Assembly (NCBI RefSeq): GCF_046630445.1
Contig: NC_092341.1
Coordinates: 256,232,501 to 256,296,500, forward strand
Source: Rutidosis leptorrhynchoides
Lineage: Eukaryota; Streptophyta; Magnoliopsida; Asterales; Asteraceae
Direction of reading: 5' to 3'
DNA length: 64,000 nucleotides
Part shown: one piece after another, positions 38,740 to 48,418 of the stretch
How the letters are laid out: every line of letters begins with the position of its first letter
Position numbering within the stretch: the stretch's first letter is position 1
Notes under the pieces: generated by a model
The model's input: the letters and a program-made list of their open reading frames with translations, nothing else
The model's database searches: none
Told to the model about the DNA's origin: nothing
Program-made: the position numbers and the translations under genes

Positions 38740-39370
38740 GCGATTTGAGAACGCGTGTCGAAAACGCGCGTTTTCTGCTATGAAAAAGAGCGTTTTCGGG
38801 CGCGTTGCAAGATCGCGCGTTTTCGGACGCGCTGCGAGATCGCGTGTTTCGTATGCGCTGCGAAAATGTGTTTTTCCGGACGCGCTGTTAAAACGTGCGT
38901 TTTTGCAGGAGATCCGAAAATCTGCATTTCTGGACGCCCTGCGAAAACGCGCGTTTCAGCAGGGGATCTAGAAACGCGCGTCTCCGGGCGCCCGCGAAGA
39001 CGGGCATCTCCGGGCGCCCTGCGAAAGCGCGCATCTCCGGGCGCCCTGCGAAAACGCTTCACGAAAACTTGAGCCGAAAACGCGCCCCGTAAACACGCTT
39101 TGAAAACGCGACACGAAAACGCGCACCACAAAAGTGACATGATCCGCGAAAAAAAGTCTCAAAAACGCGATTCAAAATGCGCCATGATAACGCGCCACGA
39201 AACGCGGCATAAAAACGCGACCCGAAATGTGGACCGAAAACGCGACCCGAAAACGCGACCCAAAAATGCGCGTCGAAAACGCTCCCTGAAAACGCGCCCT
39301 CAAACTGCGCGCCGAATAGCTCCCTGAAAACGTGCCTCGAAAATGAGCATCAAAAAGGCGCTCTAGAGTC
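38740..39370. repeat. Degenerate CGAAAACGCG tandem array
   Basis: About 600 bases made of variants of an 8-12 base unit (AAAACGCG, GAAAACGCGC, CTCCGGGCGCCCTGCGAAA). It is strongly CpG-rich while all flanks are AT-rich. Long open frames on both strands are by-products of the repeat and are not genes. It lies inside the TIR-bounded element. Confidence 0.85.
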
Positions 39371-39724
39371 GCGACTCGAAAAATTCAATGTTGAAAGGAA
39401 TTCAAATCCATCAACATTTTGAAGGAATGAACATTCCATAGATGAAGGAATCTCAAGATTCCAAGGAATATAATTCCTTCCAAATTATGTTAACCAAACG
39501 GAGCGGTCTAAGGAATTCAATTCCAATTCCATCAAATTCCTTTGAAATTCCGCGAGCCAAACGGGCCCTAAGTTCTATATGTGTCATTCTACGTATTATA
39601 GTGAGGGGTTTTACCTTGCTCTTCGCTATGAGTTTATCTAGAAAAAATAAAGTAGCATAGAAAAAAGTAACGGGAAAAAGTTGTAGAGAAAAGAAGAGAA
39701 AAAACTTTTGTAAAAAAAATAAGA

Positions 39725-40242
39725 CAAAATTGCCCATTTCATCCCTGTGTTTTTTACTTTTTGCCCGTTTCATTCTTGTATTTTATTTTCTGCATTTTTC
39801 ATCCTTAAAAGCATTTTAAAGTCTCAATTTCATCCCTCATCCTAACGATGGTTAAATGAGCTCGTTAAACTATTTACATGGACTATCCACGCAATCTTTA
39901 ACTAATTAAATTACAAAAATTATTAGCATTTAAAGATAAGATTGGTCTTGCCAATGTTGGAAGGGCAGATTCTATCTTCCACGTAATAGAACACAAAAGC
40001 AAATTAGCATAACAAAATGAAGTCAGTTAGCTACAGTGTCTATAGAATTCAACTATGAATTGATTAGATATTGACTACAAAAATGTCCTGCAATAGTTTT
40101 AACGGAGTCAGTTAACCTTCGTTAGAATGAAGGATGAAATTGAGACTTTAAAATACTTTTAAGGATGAAAAATGCAGAAAATAAAATACAGGGATGAAAC
40201 GGGCAAAAAGTAAAAAACACAGAGATGAAATGAGCAATTTTG
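39725..40242. mobile_element. Fold-back element with ~130-bp inverted arms
   Basis: The arms 39725-39856 and 40111-40242 are near-perfect inverted complements (CAAAATTGCCCATTTCATCC outward on the left). The middle is about 250 bases without coding capacity. TAAAAAAAA occurs just outside both ends and may be a 9-bp target duplication, which would fit a Mutator-like MITE, but its low complexity makes this weak. Confidence 0.75.
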
Positions 40243-40461
40243 TAAAAAAAACAAATTGCCATTAATGTTTGGGGTATTTACCTCTTTTTCATATAATTAT
40301 TATATAAGTGACTTTACAAGTTAATAAAGAATAACTACTAATATATTTCGACATGAACACTTCTGCATTGCTTGAGTGTACCCAGGTTATTCAGCTATTC
40401 GGTGGATTGGAAATGTCAAGGGTTCGATCCTCAAGGAGGTTTTCTCAATGCGATTTCCTCC
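40243..40461. other. Unassigned sequence with a B-box-like word
   Basis: Contains GGGTTCGATCC near 40422-40433, resembling a Pol III B box, but without a convincing A box. No gene is recognised. Confidence 0.3.
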
Positions 40462-40660
40462 TTAGAGCACACGGTGTGGTGGATGTCACCCCGGCGTCGG
40501 TTGTCTCACCGACCGTCGCTCCACACCGCGCCGGCGTCGGGGTTGCGTCGGTAGTGCCGGCGTCGCTGCCAAGACTTCGGTGCTTGGTTGTTTTGTGGGC
40601 CCCATTTTCAAAATTATATCCGTTGTCTTTTCTTTTTTTTTTCTTTTTTTTATTCATCCC

Positions 40661-40669
40661 TATATATAA
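40661..40669 (+). promoter_or_regulatory. TATA box of the Harbinger-borne gene
   Basis: TATATATAA lies 96 bases upstream of the ATG at 40765, after a long pyrimidine tract. Confidence 0.5.
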
Positions 40670-40764
40670 CTCATCAATTTCATTATTTACACTCACAACA
40701 AATATTCTACAATCTACATCATTTAACAAAAAAAAATATTTCCTTTCTCCTTCACAAAAAAAAT

Positions 40765-41145
40765 ATGGCCAATCGTTGCTTGATCAACTTCGACGTGCAC
40801 TACAACGGCGAGCTATCCGATAACCGTCAATATTGGCTCGACGGGTACACACAATCGTTCGAAGCTCTAGATGTTACCGGCTTCGATGTAGAACGCGTTG
40901 TAAGCTTTATACGCGATATGGTAGATTGCGAAGCCGCCGACGTTTGGTACTGTGACAAGGTCACGGATTTGTTCAAGGAATTTCAATCCGAAGCCGTGTG
41001 GGAACGAATGGTCGGAAAGGCCAAACTGAAGAACAAACGTATCACGTTGTACTGTAGGAACGTGTGGAGCCTTCCGGCTTCGAACGGTCGAGACGATGAT
41101 ACGTCTTCGCATGAATCCGGATCTCCCACTCGCTATGGCCGTTAA
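40765..41145 (+). CDS. 126-residue PB1-like protein inside a Harbinger-like element
   Basis: I use the ATG at 40765 (MANRCLINFDVHYNGEL), preceded by A-rich leader sequence; the in-frame upstream extension is low-complexity Phe-rich. The pattern (an early beta strand with HYNGEL, a WLDG turn, a middle helix, then VWYCDKV and a late ITLYC strand) resembles the PB1-like domain found at the N-terminus of MuDR-type transposases and related plant proteins. The tail is Ser/Asp-rich. An AATAAA signal lies near 41299. Codon composition is more GC-rich than the surroundings, suggesting constraint or capture. It could be a truncated transposase-derived protein or a captured host domain; function unknown. 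Confidence 0.6.
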   Translation: MANRCLINFDVHYNGELSDNRQYWLDGYTQSFEALDVTGFDVERVVSFIRDMVDCEAADVWYCDKVTDLFKEFQSEAVWERMVGKAKLKNKRITLYCRNVWSLPASNGRDDDTSSHESGSPTRYGR

Positions 41146-41265
41146 ATTGTTGTTATTTTTAATAAGTAATTTTTAGGATTTAATAAGTAAGTTTAGGATT
41201 AATAAGTAATTTTAGGACTTTTTTTAATAACTTTTAATTTTAGGCTTTTAATTGTAATCGTTTTA

Positions 41266-41303
<38 letters not shown>

Positions 41304-41638
41304 AAAGTGTATTTTAGGACCTTTAATGTATTTTTAAATTTAATATTTGTTCGTATTTTTATTAATTCTATTTAATAATGTGTTAAAAATATATAAGAAA
41401 TTACTTATTAAATATAATTGGTGGACTCTATATTCTCTCTCCAACACACTGAACTGACATTCTTCCCAATTCCCCTGTTTTTTCACCAGTGTCAGTTTTC
41501 AGTGTCAGTCCAGTCAGCGTCCATTCATCAGCAAGACACTGAACTAATACTGAACTGACGCGTCACCACACCCAGTGCTCTTACACATGTCAAGGATATG
41601 ATCGAGTGAGTGGTATTCCAATGCGGACCCCATCAGTC

Positions 41639-41838
41639 AAGGGCAGATCTAGTTTATGGCTAGTGGTAGCACGGGCTACCACTGAAATATGCGGTGTAGT
41701 AGAAATTTTTCTGAACTTTTCATTGGTGATATCACTGGCTAGTGTAAATTTTGTGTGTGACACCACTAGATAGTGTAAATTTTTTTGAACTTTTAACTAG
41801 TGACACCAGTGACTACGATTACTAGATCTGCCACTCCC
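41639..41838. mobile_element. hAT-like MITE (~200 bp)
   Basis: The ends GGGCAGATCTAGT and ACTAGATCTGCC are inverted repeats of the common plant hAT MITE type. The flanking octamers CATCAGTC and CGTCAGTG match at six of eight positions, in keeping with a mutated 8-bp duplication. It lies about 250 bases upstream of the TATA box of the B12D-like gene. Confidence 0.65.
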
Positions 41839-42091
41839 GTCAGTGACTCATACTTCCTAAAAAAAAATTGGGACATGAATATATAAATTCATAAATCCTT
41901 AACCAATCATATATGGAGGTCACAAAACTTGCTGTTCCAAGTAGATACATATTTTAAAGAGATAAATATCGCCGGTATCAATTTTGAAAAACAATTGTAT
42001 TGTGAACGCCTTAAAATATATGGCAAACTTAAATCTGTTGGCTTGATCAAATTCTACTTCATACAGTCAAGCCCAGTGACCCCTCTTTATG

Positions 42092-42107
42092 TATAAATAC
42101 ATGCATG
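42092..42107 (+). promoter_or_regulatory. TATA box and RY motif of the B12D-like gene
   Basis: TATAAATA (42092-42099) is followed directly by CATGCATG (42100-42107). CATGCATG is the RY element bound by B3 regulators such as ABI3/FUS3 in seeds. The start codon is 121 bases further on. Confidence 0.6.
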
Positions 42108-42227
42108 CCCATGTATTCTTTCATATACTCGATCATATTTCTAACTTATTAAGACGCAATCAATCCTTTCTAGTAAGATTTCTTAACATTTTCGGGTTCT
42201 AAAAATAACAAGATTAGTTGTTCAAAA

Positions 42228-42997
42228 ATGCCGCGTTGGGTGAGACCAGAGGTATGTACAAAATATACTTTACCATGGTCTTAGTTTATTAAAAGGGAGG
42301 TGATACTTACACACCAGTTTTTGATTCATACACACTTTTTATCATAAAACTTAAAGTGATATGATTTGTACATCACTAAAATTTATCGGTACACCATGCA
42401 TCACTAAAATTCTTAGAGTATTATGCAGAACAACATTATAATGCATATTTAGCGGTGTATTGTGTAACTGCGTAAGTGCCGATCATCACCCTTATTAAAG
42501 TGTATATATTTTGATTAAACCTATTATTTGAACGTACAATATGCAGGTTTATCCTCTTATGGCTGCAATGACATTTGTGACTAGTATGTGTGTTTTCCAG
42601 CTTACTAGAAATGTTTTCATGAACCCTGACGTCAGGTAAAATATAATGATACTTTTTTATTAGGGGCGGAATTTGGAGTTTTTTCTTGAGGGAAAAATGA
42701 TAAAAATAACTTATGGTTTTATTCATGTAGAGTATTTTACAAATGAGATCTTATCCTAGGTTTTATTCTTGATAAATATTTGACTAATTAGGGTATTTAA
42801 TTATAATAAAAAGAGTTTAATGAAGGCTGGATTTGATATTATACAGGGTGAACAAGGCTCATCGTACGACAGCCGTGCTCGAAAATCAAGATGAGGGTCA
42901 GAAATATGCGGAACATGGTCTTCGAAGGTTCTTACGTACACGACCACCAGAAGTCATGCCGACTGTCAACTCTTTCTTCTCGGACACCAAGACATGA
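42228..42997 (+). CDS. B12D-family small mitochondrial protein (three exons)
   Basis: Exons 42228-42251, 42547-42635 and 42847-42997 join to 264 bases, encoding 87 residues and a TGA stop. Both introns have GT...AG ends (GTATGT...TGCAG; GTAAAA...TACAG), and phases match (0, then split after two bases of an Arg codon). The protein has the family signature: MPRWVRPEVYPL at the N-terminus, a hydrophobic segment (about residues 13-26), FQLTRNV, NPDVRV, YAEHGLRRF and a PPEVMPTVNSFFSD tail. Length matches the usual 85-90 residues. B12D proteins are small mitochondrial proteins related to the NDUFA4/MLRQ type, first found in cereal aleurone, and are linked to respiration in germination and hypoxia. 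No disabling change is seen, so this is likely an active host gene, alone among repeats. Confidence 0.93.
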
Positions 42998-43160
42998 ATA
43001 CAAGACAACTTCCTTTGAAACTAAGTATACACACATGAAAATTATCTTGTCACATATTTTTGTTAATATATATAAATTGTTTTAAATCATCTTGTGGCTA
43101 ATGGAATACTATGATTGGCCCAACTGATCTATGGGCTCGGTCCGTTAAAATTTAATTAGG
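42998..43160. other. 3' flank of the B12D-like gene
   Basis: AT-rich sequence that probably holds the 3' UTR and polyadenylation site. No canonical AATAAA is obvious. An open frame at 42891-43085 is a shadow of exon 3. Confidence 0.5.
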
Positions 43161-43169
43161 CTTTAAGAT

Positions 43170-43685
43170 TTTATGATACTATATAAATAATCTATTTATA
43201 GTTTCTATTATATTGCTAAAATGATGATGTCATTATTAGGGTAATTTCTTTGTTAAGAAAAAAATCAAAAAGAAAAAGAAAAAAATCTAAGCATGGTGGG
43301 TGATGTCATTAATCTAAATAATTTTGAATTAAAATTAAACCTTATTAATTAATTATTATTATTAAATCTTATTAATAATTATTTTAATTATTAAAATTAA
43401 ATAATTTTAAATTATTTTAATTAATTATTTTGAATTGAGTACGAAAAGGTATAAAAGTTAGGCAAAAAGAAACTAATTCTACATTTATATTTTAATTTAC
43501 ACTTTTAAAATAAAATAACAACCAATATTATATCTTATGATTGGATTTGGATTGTTTAATGTGCATTTTAGGTGTTTGATGAAATGTTCACCTAACGAGT
43601 TTTTTAGTCGGACTATGTGGTACCACGGGACATTAAACTAGATAACTTTAGCATAACCCGTGGTTTCACGGGTTCATTCCACTAG
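43170..43685 (+). mobile_element. Non-autonomous Helitron; 3' end certain, 5' end tentative
   Basis: AACCCGTGGTTTCACGGGTT (43655-43674) is an 8-bp-stem hairpin followed eight bases later by CTAG at 43682-43685 and then T, the standard Helitron 3' end. The 5' end is uncertain; TGATACTATATAAATAATC near 43174 resembles the TCTATACTATAT-type start but lacks a clean TC. Confidence 0.65.
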
Positions 43686-44553
43686 TTGATTAATAAAATG
43701 TTATACTTTCGTGCTTTATAACTCATCAGTTTTAGTCATCAACTGATATATGGGCTTGGTCTGTTTTCTGGATTCGGGGATAATTTTCGAAACTTTTTTC
43801 ACCAGTCCAGAAATTCAACCACCGTTAGTTTTCACTGTTAACTTAACCCATACCATATGAATTAAACACACAAGAGGGTGAACAAAGTTAACGGAATTTA
43901 GTTTTTGGACTGATAAAGTTTTTTCAAAACTTTTGAAAGCTATGAACAACTTAACCAATGGAAAATATGTAAAACCATATAGGACGATTTAAACAATTTA
44001 CTCTATTTATTGCTGTCTACCTATCTGTATATTTAGTCTATTTTTGTCTAGTATATTGTGAGTAAATGGGATGCTGGTTTTGTGCTTGTATATATATGAT
44101 GATATTGCACCCCACAATTCACTTGGCTTGAAACAATACATATATAGGTATTAGCATTATCCGAATCCTAATTTAAAAGTATTTCTTGTATGATATTATT
44201 TTGATTAAATAAACTACCGACAATGAATATTATTAATGTTAGTATCTTGTTTGGAAATAAAAAAGTTAAAATTGAAGGCTGTGGTACAAGAAAAAGTTTG
44301 GATAATTGAGGTGGATATTTGTGAGAAGCAGACTGTATCAGTCCATTTGTTCATGTAAACCAATGCTTATATTTTGAAACCTTTTGTTTGGTGCTATTAG
44401 AACAATGGACCAAAAGTTGTACCAATATTGATAATTAATTTGATAATTTGTATGACAAGGCTCATGTGGTGCTAATGTTGATAATTAACTTGGTAATTTG
44501 TATGACAATTTAGAGTTAGACACAATTTCACCAATAATTTTTGATAAATTCAA
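43686..44553. other. Unassigned AT-rich sequence
   Basis: No gene or element ends recognised. It contains a GATAATT(A/T)...TTTGTATGACAA repeat near 44425-44515, two copies of about 45 bases. Confidence 0.4.
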
Positions 44554-45345
44554 TTTTTTTGGAAACAACTTAAATAGTATTAATAACAGCCCCTAGCAAG
44601 GAGTTAGGAAAGACTAAAACATTACAAAGACTTAACTAGCCAATTTTTCCATAAAACATTACATTTGCTTCTACTACTATACCATAAAAAGTAGAAAAAC
44701 AAATAGAATCAAATAACAAACTCTTCTTCAATGGTGGTTGGAAAATCACACTATTCTTATATCTTCACAAGAACCAAATGACCGAAGCAACAATCGTATA
44801 TAATCTATTCTTCACTTCCATCCTTTCCCGCCAATCATTAAACCACGCAATCCATTCGAGCCAATCTTTGATTCTCGGCAAGTCAATATTAATCCATCTT
44901 CTGACCGAACACCATATATCAAGTGAAATATGGCATTCGAACATCACGTGGTTAAGAGACTCTATGAAACACCTACATGACACACACCCGATTTGTTGAA
45001 TGTCTATGCAACGCCGCGATAAGTTTAGCTGAGTTAGTAACCTATCTAAAGCCACTCTCCATAAATGAATATTTATTTTTCTAGGAATGCAAGTAAACCA
45101 TCTCATATACGGCTCATTCGAAGGTAATAGAATCTAATCGATGTGCGATCAGGTACCTGCAAAAGAAAAGTTGCTAACATCTTCCAACTTCCACATCAAA
45201 GAGTCTTATGATCTAGGCAATTGAACATTGCCCAAAAGCACCAACATATCGTCTAGCAAAACCATATTTCTATCGCCTATATTCGAGCAATTCCAACTCC
45301 AAGACACAAGCCATTAATCAGTCTCTCCCCCAATTTACAATGCTT
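44554..45345 (-). mobile_element. LINE 3' fragment
   Basis: On the minus strand the end of a LINE ORF2 is followed by a 3' UTR (GTCTTTGTAATGTTTTAG, CCTTGCTAGGGGCTGTTA) and a short A-run at 44554-44560. This is the usual tail of plant L1-like elements. The 5' part is missing: it is cut near the start of element E or was truncated at insertion. Confidence 0.75.
44765..45106 (-). pseudogene. LINE ORF2 C-terminal zinc-binding (zf-RVT) domain
   Basis: The protein contains IPRKINIHLWRVALDRLLTQ, NLSRRCID, CVSCRCFIES, HVMFECHISLDIW, the conserved C-x2-C...H-x4-C layout of the zf-RVT domain after the reverse transcriptase of plant LINEs. Sequence upstream, to about 45340, is homologous but broken by stops. 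Confidence 0.8.
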
Positions 45346-45868
45346 ATGGGTCTCAGGTGATATAAACATCGAAATCTATCCTACAAGACTTGGGATCGCG
45401 GCTGATAATGCTAAAAACGAACATATATTTCATAGCATTATCCCTCAAGAAAGACAAGCTTTTAGTTGCAATTGTTCTATTTACAAGTGATATTCGTTTA
45501 AATAATAAAAGATGAAGACAAAAGACAGATTCGACGAATTGAAGACGCAAACGACCAAAAAGCTCAAAAGTACAAAGTACAATCGAAGAGGTTCAAATTA
45601 TTGATGAGAAACGTCTCAAAATTACAAGAGTACAAGACGCAAAACGCAAAATACAAGATATTAAATTGTACGCAAGGACGTTCGAAAAACCGAAACCGGG
45701 ATCAAAGTCAACTCTCAACGCTCGACGCAACGGACTAAAAATTACAAGTCAACTATGCACATAAATATAATATAATATTTAAATAATTCTTAAAATTATT
45801 TATATATTATATATTATATTTAAAACCGTCGGCAAGATAGAAACAAGCTCATGTGAGCTGGAAAAAGG

Positions 45869-45918
45869 GGCCATGCGATCGCATGGCCTGGAAGGCAAAA
45901 ATCCATGCGATCGCATGG
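45869..45918. repeat. Doublet of CATGCGATCGCATG palindromes in E LTR
   Basis: GGCCATGCGATCGCATGGCC (45869-45888) and CCATGCGATCGCATGG (45903-45918), separated by TGGAAGGCAAAAAT. It occupies the position held by the AAACTCC...GGAGTTT doublet in element C LTRs. Confidence 0.9.
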
Positions 45919-45997
45919 CAGTAGGTAGCTGGCCACATGCTTATAAATTCGCAGTTTTGGTTGATCATATAACATCTTTTTCTCTTCCATCACTCAA

Positions 45998-46117
<120 letters not shown>

Positions 46118-47585
46118 TATAATTATAATTTTAATTTTAATTTTAATTCTAATGATAAGGGTATGTTAGCGAATGTTGTAAGGGTGTAAGTCGAAATTCT
46201 GTCCGTGTAACGCTACGCTATTATTAATTATTGTAAGTTATGTTCAACCTTTTTAATTTAATGTCTCGTAGCTAAGTTATTATTATGCTTATTTAAGACG
46301 AAGTAATCATGATGTTGGGCTAAAATATTAAAGATTGGGTAATTGGGCTTTGTACCATAATTGGTATTTGGACAAAAGAACGACACTTGTGGAAATTAGA
46401 CTATGAGCTATTAATGGGCTTTATATTTGTTTAACTAAATGATAGTTTGTTAATTTAAAATAAAGATTTACAATTAGACGTACCTATAAATAACCACATA
46501 CACTCAATCGGACACGATGGACGGGATATTTGTAGGGACCCGTCCTAATCCATCCGGACGAAGTCCATATCGATTACAAACGATTCACAACAGTTGATTA
46601 CATCGCGAGGTAATTGACCTCTATATGATAAATTTTACAAACATTGCATTCGTTTTTAAAAGACAAACTTTCGTTACATCGACAGTTGACAGGCATGTAA
46701 AACATTTCATAATATATTCAAATATAATTGACTTAATAATAATCTTGATGAACTCAACGACTCGAATGCAACATCTTTTGAAATATGTCATGAATGACTC
46801 CAAGTAATATCTCTAAGATGAGCAAATGCACAGTGGAAGATTTCTTTCGTACCTGAGAATAAACATGCTTTAAAGTGTCAACCAAAAGGTTGGTGAGTTC
46901 ATTAGTTTATCATAAAGAATCATTTCAAAATCTTAATAGACCACAAGATTTCATACTTCCATTTCTCATAAACAAACGTCCCATACATAGAGACAAAAAT
47001 ATCATTCATATGGATTGAACACCTGGTAACCGACATTCACAATATACATATAAGAATATCCCCATCATTCCGGGATCCTCCTTCGGACATGATATAAATT
47101 TCGAAGTACTAAAGCATCCGGTACTTTGGATGGGGCTTGTTGGGCCCGATAGATCTATCTTTAGAGTTCGCGTCAATTAGGGTTTCTGTTCCCTAATTCT
47201 TAGATTACCAGACTATATAAAAAGGGGCATATTCGATTTCGATCATTCAACCATATAATGTAGTTTCAATCACTTGTGTCCATTTCGTAAAACATTTATA
47301 AAAAAACAGCGCATGCATTCTCAGTCCCAAAAATATATATTGCAAAAGCATTTAGAAAGGGATTAATGAAACTCACGCATATAAATATTGTAAAATAGTT
47401 AATAAAGCATTTGCATGTATTCTCAGCCCAAAAATGTAATGAGTAAAGAGGGATTAAATGAACTCACCATATTGTATTTTGTAGTAAAAATACATATAAC
47501 TATATTGAACAATGCAGGGTTGGCATCGGATTCATGAACCTATATTAGTTGTAATTATATTAAAACACATAATTGAATTCGAACA

Positions 47586-47588
<3 letters not shown>

Positions 47589-47680
<92 letters not shown>
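47589..47680. repeat. (TA)n microsatellite
   Basis: About 90 bases of TA, present in only one LTR of element F. Confidence 0.95.
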
Positions 47681-47683
<3 letters not shown>

Positions 47684-48221
47684 AATTCATTAGTTATATC
47701 ATTTTTATATTAATAATATATATATATATTTCATATTTTTTTTTATTTATGAAAATGTTAATTTTGTTATGTTATAGGTATTAGATATATACATATCCTT
47801 ATATATATCACTTGCTTATTAAAGTTATAATAACATTAATTACTATTAGTGATGGTAGAAATGATAGTAATAATAATACTTAATATTTTTAATAAGGATT
47901 ATAATGTTAATAATTTCTATTAGTGATAGTAATAATGATATTAGTGATGATAACTATAAAAATATTGATTTTTACTGTTAAAGTTAGTTATGATAATGAT
48001 TTTAATCATTATATTAATAATTCTCATAATAATTTTAATGATAATATTTATATTGATACTAACAATCTTATTATTTACAAAAATTTACTAATACTAAAAA
48101 TACTAATAATTTATATTATCATAATTAAACATATTCATAATAATAATATTAAAGTTATAATAATATCATAATTACTTCTTATACTAATACTAATAATAAT
48201 ATTAGATACAATATTTATAGT

Positions 48222-48271
<50 letters not shown>

Positions 48272-48347
48272 TAACAAAACAATAGTAATCTTAAAAAAAA
48301 ATATAACAAGTTTATACCCTTCAAAAGCTGCTGTAAAAAGAAGTGTT

Positions 48348-48418
48348 CCCAACGTGACTCGAACCCGCGACCTCATGGACACCCGCTCACTCCCTTAACC
48401 ATCTGGGCTATTGCCCGT
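48348..48418 (-). other. tRNA-like (SINE-head-like) segment in F LTR
   Basis: On the minus strand, TAGCCCAGATGG (48399-48410) fits the Pol III A box and GGTTCGAGTC (48356-48365) is a perfect B box, 33 bases apart as in tRNA genes. The sequence between includes TTAAGGGAGTGAG and CATGAGGTCGCGGG, tRNA-like. The acceptor stem does not pair, so this is not a tRNA gene. The same segment is at 56442-56512. Confidence 0.65.

Larger units (their letters stand above)
16331..39571. mobile_element. TIR-bounded DNA element, split by element B
   Basis: The left end TTAGGCCCCGTTTGGCTCG (16331) is matched in inverted orientation by the right end CGAGCCAAACGGGCCCTAA (39553-39571), with subterminal GGAAT/ATTCC words on both sides. 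Removing element B joins 16523 to 38689 and leaves about 1.1 kb, a normal size for a non-autonomous TIR element. No transposase is visible. TTA at left and TAA at right are mirror images, so they belong to the inverted repeat and are not proof of a TTA duplication. The superfamily is undetermined. Confidence 0.6.
40465..41580 (+). mobile_element. PIF/Harbinger-like element with a small gene
   Basis: Terminal inverted repeats start GAGCACACGGTGTGGTG at left and GAGCACTGGGTGTGGTG at right (reverse complement), flanked by TTA at 40462-40464 and 41581-41583, the duplication typical of PIF/Harbinger. Subterminal regions hold GCGTCGG repeats (left) and CAGTGTCAGT repeats (right). No transposase or Myb-like protein is present, so it is non-autonomous. 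Confidence 0.75.

Noticed and set aside
38755..39162. Several overlapping open frames of 60-120 codons on both strands
   Set aside because: They arise from the CGAAAACGCG repeat array, have repetitive composition (Arg/Ala/Phe) and no domain.
40353..40464. Possible SINE because of GGGTTCGATCC
   Set aside because: No A box at proper spacing and no poly-A tail or duplication found; left as unassigned.
42655..42680. hAT-like end GGGGCGGAATTTGG in intron 2
   Set aside because: No matching inverted end or duplication was found within the intron.
42891..43085. 64-codon plus-strand frame
   Set aside because: Wrong frame of B12D exon 3; the spliced frame has clear family motifs.
48348..48418. A functional tRNA gene
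   Set aside because: A and B boxes are present, but the ends do not pair as an acceptor stem and the segment is repeated in both LTRs; treated as tRNA-like.
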